Source: Tillandsia leiboldiana | Taxonomy: Eukaryota > Streptophyta > Magnoliopsida > Poales > Bromeliaceae | Reading direction: 5' to 3' | Assembly: GCA_029204045.2 (NCBI GenBank) | Contig: CM055064.1 | Location: 3,743,766 to 3,807,765, forward strand | Length of the DNA: 64,000 nt | In this document: positions 55,705 to 64,000 of the stretch, one piece after another | Layout: each line of letters opens with the position of its first letter | Numbering within the stretch: position 1 is the stretch's first letter | Notes under the pieces: model-generated | Told to the model about the DNA's origin: nothing | Database searches by the model: none | Seen by the model: the letters and a program-made list of their open reading frames with translations, nothing else | Translations under genes and position numbers: made by a program

Positions 55705-56212
55705 CCGTTTGGATTTGGAACCGTTTAGGGGATAAGGGGGATAAGGCCCCCCCCCCCCCCACACAAACGAGATTGGTTAGGGGGAACAGCAGTTTCCTCC
55801 TGCGTTTTCCAACCTTGTTTCATCGGGAATTTTTTTTTTTTTAATATTTAAAATTTTTAAATTTTAAAATATTTAAATTTATAAAATTTTTAAAAAAATT
55901 AATAATTTTTTTTATATACAAGTAAAATATAAATTTTAATAATTTTTTAAATAAATATTTTAAATTAAATATTTAAAATCATATAAATAAAATTTTTATT
56001 TATTTTTAAAATTTATTATGGTTGAGGGCAAAAAAAAATCATTTAAACCAACTAATATTTTTTATTCCTCTTATTCCTCATGATCATACCAAACATAATT
56101 TCTCTTATTCCTGAAATCATACCAAACAATTTTTATACTAGTTCTGTATTTTATACTTATTCCTGGAATAACTAATTCTTTCTTATTCCATTACCAAATG
56201 TAGTCTTAAAAT
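55705..56212. mobile_element. Degraded Tourist-like element
   Basis: Shares the end segments of 1643-2667 and 37634-39293 ('CGTTTGGATTTGGAACCG' on the left, 'TTATTCCATTACCAAATG' on the right; 'TTCTCTTATTCCTGAAATCA' inside). It contains a 14-base C run at 55747-55760. Confidence 0.55.
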
Positions 56213-56533
56213 TTAAAATTAAAATTTTAAAAATGAGATATTAAAAAAGTTTGGGATTGGAAAAGTAAACTTATAATTTTACATAACTTGCAGGATGAAA
56301 TACCATAAGTAATACCAGATACCCACCCCGCTCGTTAATATTTTCACAGTGTAATCTTACACCATTTGTTATGTTACCTAAGATATTCCGGACTAAACAC
56401 ACCTTTAAATCAAATTAAAATTAGTGAATAAGCAATAATTTAGCTGTTAGTAACAAATCACATATTAATAACACCATCTCCCTAATAAATTTGCAAAATT
56501 ATCTACATCCATACGGTGTGAACAAACGACCTC
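56213..56533. other. AT-rich spacer, nothing recognised
   Basis: No ORF or repeat ends. It ends at the poly(T), i.e. the minus-strand poly(A), of the next LINE. Confidence 0.5.
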
Positions 56534-56635
56534 TTTTTTTTTTTTTGAGAACAAGGTAGCATGCTACCGCTTCATTCAATTGGCAGATGAACTTAGCAAC
56601 AAGATGAGACAGCTAGATCTCTATCCCAAGAGGGG

Positions 56636-56667
<32 letters not shown>

Positions 56668-56669
56668 CT

Positions 56670-58911
56670 TCAAGGAGAGCAAAACAAGTTCCAGGTAACC
56701 CTTAGTGACCTAATCTCCGCCACCAGGTGCCGCACTGACTGTTTTTTGTCTTAAAAAATTCTCTGGTTTCTCTCGAGCCACAATACCCACCAGCTAATCG
56801 CCACGGTTACCAATTCCCTCCTCCCGAGTGAGCCTCTCTTGTCCGTGTACGCTTCCCACAGCTTTGCCAGTGTCGCACAAGCTCGAATCGACCCTTTATT
56901 TGTTAGAACACCGGACAGGATGTCAACCGAAAATTGGCAGCTTAAGAAGAGATGTTCCGCGGTCTCGGCCTCTTCATTGCAGAACACGCATCTCCCCTCT
57001 CCGCTCCATCCCCTCTTCATGAGGATGTCAGCTGTTAGAATCCTATTTCGGAGAACCAGCCAAACGAAAATCCTAACTTTGAGGGGGACCTTGATTGACC
57101 AGAGCTGCACAAAGCGTCTATCATAAACGCCGCCGTCTTGTAGGAAGATATAAAGGGATTTGACTGTAAACCTCCCTGCTGTGTCCCACCTCCATCTTAT
57201 CTCGTCTTGGCCGTCCGTAATAGAAATAGCACTCAACACCTCTCCGAGATGAGCGACACTCGCCCTGTCTGCCTGTGCTTGAGGGGTGTAGCCCTCCAGC
57301 AATTTACGCTACTTCCACCCCCTGACACCCCAGCACTCCCTAATCCTGAAGTTTTTATTCCTGACCTTGTCAAAAATGCCCGGGTAATCAGTTCTGAGAG
57401 GTGTTTGGCCGAGCCAAATATCATTCCAAAAATCTACTATGTGTCCATTCCCTAAAGCATAGGCAATGCCACATTTAAACACTTCCCTAGTCTTAGGAAC
57501 GCTTTTCCACCAGAAAGACGTTGGTCGGAATGACACTCCTTCCCTAAGAGGCATTCTCCGTGAGTAATATGACCCTAAAATGAACAATCTCCAAAGATTT
57601 TTCTGTTCCGTCAGTAATTTCCACCACAATTTGGCAAGAAGAGCAATGTTCATATTTTCTATGTCGAGAATACCCAACCCGCCGTCCTTTTTGCTCCTGC
57701 ACAGAACCTGCCACTGTACACGGCAGTGACCCCCCTTAATCGATGTCCCTCCCTTCCAGAAGAAAGCCCGTCTCCACGAATCAATGTGCCGGATCACCCA
57801 CTTTGGAGCTTTGAAAATCGAAAGGTAATACAGCGGCATGTTTGTCAACACTGAATTCACCAGAACTAGCCGTCCTCCTTGCGACAAAAGTTTGGCTTGC
57901 CACCCTTCGATACGTTGCTCAATCTTATCCAGCATGTTCCACCAGTCTTCCTTCCGCGGCTGCCCTTTTAACAGAGGTAGCCCAAGGCAGCGAATCGGTA
58001 GTGACCCAAGTTTACAACCTAAAATCCCAGCAAGCCTCTCTCCCTGTCCCACTTGACTACCCGTAAAAATAACTTCAGTATTGTTCCTGTTGATTTTCAA
58101 CCCGGATGCCCATTCGAAGAGCTGCCACACAAACCGCAGGTTTCTGGCCTGCCTAGCCTTCGCCTTACAGAAGAAAATGGTGTCGTCTGCATACTGAATA
58201 AGGGACACTTTGGTTTCCGCAGTCGGTCCAACACCTGTTATCCACCTACTCTGTACCGCCTTGGCCGTCATTCTCGCCAGCCCTTCTGTCACAAGCAGGA
58301 AGAGGTAAGGGGACAGCGGGTCGCCCTGTCGAAGGCCCCTCCTTGTCTTAATCCATTTGGTCGGTATCCCGTTAACCAGGGCAGCAACCTTGGCGTTGCA
58401 GATGCATTGCTCTACCCACCCGCACCATCTCCGATCCGCCCCTAACCACATCATCACCTTTCGTAAGAAATCCCAGCTCACTCTATCATACGCCTTTTCA
58501 AAATATGTTTTGACACCCATACAGTTTTTCTGCCCTTTAAAGCTCCAGTTCATCACCTCACTAGCCGTCACGTAGGAATCCAAAATCGATCACTTCTTGA
58601 GGAACGCACCCTGCCCCGGGGAGATAACCACATCCAAAACCCTTTCCAGTCTATTTGCCAGCACCTTAGATATAATCTTCTGCACCCCATTGATAAGGCC
58701 GATAGGTCTAAATTCGTGTGCTGCCGCCGCGCCCTCCTTCTTGGGAATAAGACAGATGTACGAATAATCCAGCGGTCCAGAATTAAGGTTACCGTCGAAG
58801 AGCTCCCGAAACATGTTCATTAGGTCGTCTTTTATTGTCCCCCAGAACTTTTGATAAAAACGCAGATTAAATCCGTCCGGTCCGGGTGCTTTGTCGCTAC
58901 CCAACTGAAAC
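56670..58911 (-). pseudogene. LINE ORF2: reverse transcriptase and zinc-binding domain, decayed
   Basis: One continuous minus-strand frame encodes a plant LINE reverse transcriptase: KAPGPDGFNLRFYQKFW, DRVSWDFL, GLRQGDPLSPYLFLL and the catalytic YADDTIFF. A zf-RVT region follows (KRGWSGEGRCVFCNEEAETAEHLF). Three in-frame stops break it: TGA at about 58588-58590 (after GAFLKK), TAG at 57309-57311 and TAA at 56751-56753. There are no frameshifts. The endonuclease half is absent because the gypsy element interrupts it. The natural end is the TGA at 56670-56672. Confidence 0.9.
58907..58911. other. Probable 5-bp target duplication of the gypsy element
   Basis: GAAAC immediately precedes the LTR terminus TGTCACG. 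The matching copy should follow the 5' LTR outside the window. Confidence 0.5.
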
Positions 58912-60248
58912 TGTCACGCCCCGGAACCCGGGCTCGCCAACAGATCCGCCGTGCACACGGGATTTCCCGAGTACACGAAGCGCTGGTAACCTGCTCCGAT
59001 ATAATATGAACAATAAAAGAGCATAATACAGAGCTGAAGTAGAATAACCACATAGTATCTCAGACTGGAACTACAAATAAAGCAGTAATAAGTACAATAA
59101 TCTCTCAGCTCACCAAATAGTACAACCTGCTGGCAGTAGCCAGACCCAAATAAAAGAAGAATACCACAGTCTGAGTGAAGGGTACAACGTCTATTTACAG
59201 CTCTCAATCTCACAGGAGATCTATCTATTCGGCGATCCCCTTACCTCGATCCGCTGCCGAAGGCCTAGCAGCTCCTGCAGATGACTCTGCAAAATAAAGG
59301 AGAGGAAAGAAACAGAAAATAACAATGGGGGGTGAGAACTACCAGATAAACCAGCAGCCTCCCCTAGTGGGTAAAACCTCAACTCTGACGCACCCACTAG
59401 GACTACTAGAGGCAAAAGGGAGAAGTGGTAAAATACATAAGATGCTGAAACAGGAAAACTACCACTACTATGCTGTCAAAACTGTATGCATGCATCAGAA
59501 ATGGTATCTATCCAAAATAAATCCAATCTAGACACCAGTAACAACTGGTACTGCCTGCTCAGCGGAATCTGCACACACGGCTCGAAACCGCGGGATCGGC
59601 TCACACGGCTCGCATCCCAACATAAGTATCAGACCGGCACACACGGCTGGGTCTGAAAAAGCCCACCTCCGGAGTGGCACTCGAGGGGAGCGACCCACAC
59701 GAGTAAAGCATCTCTGTCATCAGTATCTCAAGTATCTCTGTAGCACATATCTCAATATAGCAGGATTGGATCATAACTATGATCAAAGTGGGAAACTCCA
59801 TCCACTACAGAAACCCAATCCCCAGCTGATGCAATAAACCAGACTCAACCCCAATCTGATGCAAGGGTAAACATCTGGTCGACCGCCTACTATCCGCGGT
59901 TATCGCAATACCCCACAAATCCACAATCTAATGCAATCTCGACTACACTATCCCAAACCCCTGCTCACACTTGAGCAACAAACCTCTGGATGCACAGGAC
60001 AACAATGAAACATGTACAAATCCCAAGATGATAGTGTAGCAATAAATAGTGGCTAACTAGATGAGCAAGAAAGCATGCCATTATTTAAAAGCTGTAGAAA
60101 AGTGTCAAATATTTCTTTTAAAAAGATTGATTGTTATAAAAGTTATTGCATGCGAGATTATAGCCTTTGTCCCAATCACAGTGTCCCAATATAAGTCATC
60201 ATATAATTTGTGGGGTTATATTAAATTTTAGGAGAGTTCGTCCCAGCG

Positions 60249-60411
60249 GTTCTCATCAATTGTCCTGTTAGTAGTCCTGTTAGTAGTCCCAATGGTTCTC
60301 ATCAATTGTCATATTAGTTTGTCCCAATTGTTCTCATCAATTGTTATATTAGTTTGTCCAAATTGTTCTCATCAATTGTCATATTAGTTTGTCCCAATTG
60401 TTCTCATCAAT
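60249..60411. repeat. Tandem 35-36 bp repeat inside the LTR
   Basis: Four to five copies of TTCTCATCAATTGTCATATT followed by AGTTTGTCCCAATTG, with small variations. Confidence 0.88.
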
Positions 60412-61172
60412 TAAATTTTAGGGGAGTTCCAGTAATCCCAGTGAGCTTGTCAAAAATGAGGTAAGCAACAACCGCCCACCTCGAACAGCTCAAATCACAC
60501 CCAGATAGTCTCCTGGCTGTCCACAGTCCCCTAGAACTGCTGTCTGCCGAAAACGGTACCCTACAGCAACACACATTGCACAGGGTGTAACTATATTATT
60601 CATAAAAATACAGCTTTTGCTGTTTTTCAAATAGCACGAAAAAAGAGGAGTTTTTCACCTCTGTATAGTGCTCAGAAAAATCCAGAAAAATTACGGTTGC
60701 GTTCCTCGCGAAGAGTAGATCAAAATCGACTCTTTATACGTCTTGATCTGATGCTCCTACGCCAAGATAAAAATCGGAGAAGTCGATGCTGTCCAGAAAT
60801 TTCCACAGCAAAAAAGTGGGGTCAAAGAGACCTCGGGAATCGTGCCAAAAGTATGAAATGGAGCAAAGTGATCAACACGAAAATCAAAGCCTTACCTCTT
60901 AGGAACGCGCTGCCGCAAAAATCGTCCAAAAATTCCTCCTGGTTAGCACACAGGGAATTTTCGACGGAACTGCGACGGGAAATGGGCCTAAAAAGAAAAC
61001 CGTCGCAGTGCGCCGCGTCGCAGATAACTCACTAACTGTAACTCCAAAAATTCTAAAATCTGGAGAAGAGAGAGAGGAGAGAGAGAGGAATATTTTTCCT
61101 AAAGGGCCCAACCTCAGATTCTCTCTCTACGGCACGCAAACCGAGGTGGGAATGAGGAGGGGTGGGGATTGC

Positions 61173-61180
61173 TATTTATA
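61173..61180 (-). promoter_or_regulatory. TATA box of the LTR promoter
   Basis: The minus strand reads ATTATAAATAGC about 740 bases into the LTR in element orientation, followed by a CT/GA-rich leader. It is the likely start of the retrotransposon RNA. Confidence 0.6.
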
Positions 61181-61915
61181 ATGGGCTGAGGCTCCACACA
61201 GGATCGGATCCGAACAGGAAACACCGAAACGGGCCAACCAAAACGCGCCACGTGTCCACAAAACAGGGAACAGCCTGTGCAAGGGCCACTCAGAAGACGC
61301 CACGTGTCCACGTGGAGCACGGGCCCGGTCCCCGCGCCGGGTCTTCCGGATCCTGTCAGCCAATCCGGGTGTGCCACGTGTCACAGTCCCCGTGGGCTTC
61401 TAGAAGCCGGCCAGTCAATCGGGAGCCGCCACGTGGCAAGGGAAGACTTCGGTGCACCCGGTGCACGCCATGCCGTGGACCGCGCACCAGCGCCCCCTGC
61501 CCGCGCCTGCCCGCGCTGCCCGCGCCGCGCGCCGCCGCCCTCTGTCGCTGTGCCGCCGCTGCGCCGCTGCCCGCCGCCGTGCGCCGCCGCCCGCCGCCGC
61601 TCGCCGGTCGCCGGAACAGTAATTCCGGCGGCCGGAGTTACTGTTCCGGCGTGAACAGTAACTTTGCGCCGAAAATCAAGTAAGTATACCATTTTGACCG
61701 TTTTCGCGTGCTGAGTCCAAATACGACGTCCATTTCGCCAAATTCTCATCCGAAATTTTGCCGAAAGCCCCCGGAAAATCCCATTTGCTCCGATTTTCAC
61801 GCAGAGTCTATTTTAAATGTCCAATTTCGATTCTACAAGCTCTGTTGCACCGTACGAGCTCTCTACAGTCACTGTTCAATGTTACACAGTTCCTGCGGAA
61901 GTCCGGATCATCACA

Positions 61916-61930
61916 TCCTCCCCCACTAAA
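61916..61930 (-). other. Polypurine tract of the gypsy element
   Basis: On the minus strand TTAGTGGGGGAGGA directly abuts the 3' LTR start TGTGATG. This is the plus-strand primer site for reverse transcription. Confidence 0.85.
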
Positions 61931-61968
61931 AAGAGTTTCGTCCTCGAAACAAGACTAAACAATAATCC

Positions 61969-63999
61969 TCAGTCCGATGTCTCGAATAAGTAGGGGTGAG
62001 CATCCCTCATCTCCGACTCGAGCTCCCATGTAGCCTCGCGCTCGTCATGATTGCCCCATTGAATTTTCACATAGGGAATGGCCCGATTGCGCAATTCTCT
62101 CACCTCTCAGTCCAGAATTCGCAGTGGGCGCTCCTCATACCTCAAATCTTCGCTAATCTCAAGCGGTGTGAAGTCGATGACGTGCGATGGGTCGAAGACA
62201 TACTTCCTCAAAGTAGAAACGTGAAACACATCATGGACACCAGCAAGCCTCGGAGGAAGTGCAAGTCGGTAGGCAACTGGCCCGATACGCTCCAATACCT
62301 CAAAGGGTCCAATGTATCGGGGGCTAAGCTTTCCACGAATGCCGAATCTCCTGATTCCCTTGGACGGCGAGACTTTCAGGAATACGTGCTCTCCAACTTG
62401 AAATTCTAAGTCTCGTCGCCGAATATCGGCATAACTCATTTGTCGGCTTTAGGCGGTTTGAAGATGCTTTCGAATCACTCGGACCTTCTCCTCTGCCTCT
62501 ATCAATATATCTGGTCCCAAGGTCCGCCTCTCGCCCACGTCACTCCAATAAAGCGGTGATCGACACTTGCGTCCATACAACGCTTCAAACGGAGCCATCT
62601 GAATGCTTGCTTGAAAGCTATTGTTGTACGCGAACTCAGCCAAGGATAAGTGTCGAATCCACCCTCCGCCGAAATCCAAGATACAAGCCCTCAGCATGTC
62701 CTCCAGGATTTGTATCGTCCGTTCTGACTGTCCATCCGTCTGCGGATGAAAAGCAGTACTGAACCTAAGCTGAGTTCCCAAGGTTGTCTGCAAACTCATC
62801 CAAAAACGCGAAACAAACCTCGGGTCTCTATCTGATACAATGGAGGCGGGTACTCCATGTAATCTAACTATCTCGTCTAGATAAAGCTGGGCTAGTCGCT
62901 CAAGTGGCCACGTAGTCTGCATGGGCAGAAAGTGCGCCGACTTGGTAAGTCGATCTACAACTACCCAGATCGCATCGGCTCCTCCTTGTGCCTTCGGCAG
63001 TCCGACCACAAAGTCCATCTTAATGTGGTCCCATTTCCACTCGGGAATTGGGAGACTCTGTAACTTGCCAGCTGGCACTCGATGCTCAGCTTTCACCTGC
63101 TGACAAGTTAAACACTGGGCCACAAATCTCCCAATATCCCTTTTCATGCCTTTCCGCCAGAAGTGTGCCTTGAGGTCCTTATACATCTTAGTCCCACCAG
63201 GATGTAGGGTATAAGGTGTATAATGGGCCTCTCGCAATATCTGTTCTCTAATCTCCGCATCTATTGGCACACATGCTCGGTTCCTGTACCTCAGTACTCC
63301 CGAGGCATCTACCGTAAAGTCCCCAGACTGATTACTCAGAATCTGATCTCTAATCCTGGTCAAGTGGGGGTCCTCACTCTGTTTCTCCCGGATCCTGTCC
63401 AGCAGAGTGGGCTGCAAGACTAAAGATGTCAGTCTAGCAGTGACCCCAGGGGACACAACCTCTATCTCGAGTCGTCTCATCTCCTCTAATAGCGGCGCTT
63501 GGTCTGTGATCAACGTAGACAAACTTTGCACCGCTCTTCTACTCAAGGCGTCAGCGACCACATTAGCCTTGCCCGGGTGGTAGAGAATATCTACATCATA
63601 ATCCTTTAATAGCTCTAACCACCTACGTTGCCTCAAATTCAGCTCATTTTGCGTGAACAGATACTTTAGGCTCTTGTGGTCGGTGTAGATTTCACAATGC
63701 TCCCCATATAGATAATGACGCCAAAGCTTCAGTGCAAACACTACAGCAGCAAGCTCCAAGTCATGGGTAGGGTAATTTTTCTCATATTCTTTGAGTTGTC
63801 TTGATGCATATGCAATTACCCTCCATTCCTGCATCAACACACATCCGAGTCCACTGTGTGATGCATCGCTGTAGATCACATATCCTTTTCCCATAACAGG
63901 AAGGGAAAGGATAGGAGCGGTCATCAGTCTATTCTTCAGCTCCTCAAAGCTCTTTTGACAGTCCTCACTCCAGATAAACTTCACTCCCTTACGCGTCAA
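61969..63999 (-). pseudogene. Ty3/gypsy pol (RNase H, integrase, chromodomain), Tekay-like, decayed and partial
   Basis: The minus-strand frame begins at the window edge inside the RT/RNase H connection (FIWSEDCQKSFEELK). RNase H follows (YSDASHSGLGCVLMQ), then the integrase zinc finger (H...H...CLTCQQVKAEH), the integrase core DDE (MDFVVGLP, SDRDPRF, DGQSERTIQILED) and a C-terminal chromodomain-like end (IPYVKIQWGNHDEREATWEL). Two in-frame stops interrupt it: TAA at 62449-62451 and TGA at 62107-62109. The original stop is TGA at 61969-61971. The chromodomain and integrase style fit the Tekay/Del chromovirus clade. gag, protease and most of RT lie outside. Confidence 0.9.
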
Positions 64000-64000
64000 G

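Larger units (their letters stand above)
56534..58911 (-). mobile_element. LINE (non-LTR retrotransposon), 3' part, interrupted by a Ty3/gypsy element
   Basis: On the minus strand the 3' end is the poly(A) seen as T at 56534-56547. Before it come 'AATGAAGCGGTAGCATGCTA' and a T-rich tract (A run 56636-56664 on the plus strand), the same layout as the LINE at 54531-55071. Upstream sequence is cut at 58911 by an LTR inserted into ORF2; the rest must lie beyond the gypsy element, outside the window. Confidence 0.9.
58912..61915 (-). repeat. 3' LTR of a Ty3/gypsy retrotransposon, 3.0 kb
   Basis: Reads TGTCACGCCCCGG at its left edge and ends CCGGATCATCACA, i.e. TG...CA in both readings. In element orientation it starts TGTGATGATCCGG right after a polypurine tract. 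It holds a tandem repeat (60249-60411), a TATA box (61173-61180) and a GC-rich segment (61190-61670). Short open frames within it are not conserved coding. Confidence 0.88.

Noticed and set aside
61162..61800. Frames of 70-173 codons in the GC-rich part of the LTR
   Set aside because: They lie within an LTR, overlap on both strands and are proline/alanine/arginine-rich low-complexity. Retrotransposon LTRs are not expected to encode these.

Overview
This window is nuclear DNA from a flowering plant. The evidence is five intron-containing plant genes or transposon genes, TATA boxes and AATAAA signals at plant spacing, a chloroplast-targeted protein, and a dense plant-type transposon load. The LINE zinc-binding domain style and the low GC of the gene exons suggest a non-grass monocot, but that is a weak inference.

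Layout. 1-4735: AT-rich repeats, mainly palindromic MITEs flanked by long (TA)n arrays, plus a SINE candidate. 4849-11258 (+): a complete six-exon aluminium-activated malate transporter (ALMT), whose 3.8-kb fifth intron is filled with nested MITEs. About 12000-12360: a possible orphan gene leader. 12556-19103: a 6.5-kb PIF/Harbinger transposon with an uninterrupted spliced transposase and Myb/SANT partner (both -) and an unusual purine-rich minisatellite leader. 21668-25560 (-): a Cys/His-repeat nuclear-type protein of the family often labelled 'WRKY19-like', here with no WRKY domain. 25600-41500: a gene desert holding MITE clusters, minisatellites, two large Tourist-like elements' relatives and a small GC-rich island. 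41618-47235 (-): a complete 12-exon PAM71/CMT1-type chloroplast manganese transporter (GDT1/UPF0016 family). 49030-53870 (+): a BAG6-like calmodulin-binding co-chaperone with heat-shock elements just upstream of its TATA box. 54531-55071: a 5'-truncated LINE with a perfect 19-bp target duplication. 56534-58911 (-): a decayed LINE interrupted by a Ty3/gypsy (Tekay-type) retrotransposon whose 3' LTR (58912-61915) and decayed pol (61969-63999) run off the window edge.

The four host genes are not a pathway. They are a vacuolar/plasma-membrane anion channel, a putative transcriptional regulator, a thylakoid/envelope Mn2+ transporter and a stress co-chaperone. The Cys/His-repeat gene and the PAM71-type gene may be an anciently conserved neighbour pair. 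No new enzymatic or defence system is visible. The most unusual material is transposon structure: a five-hairpin MITE family with 9-bp target duplications, MITEs living inside (TA)n arrays, an apparently intact Harbinger element beside its own deletion derivative, and a LINE family with a poly(T) tract upstream of its poly(A) tail.
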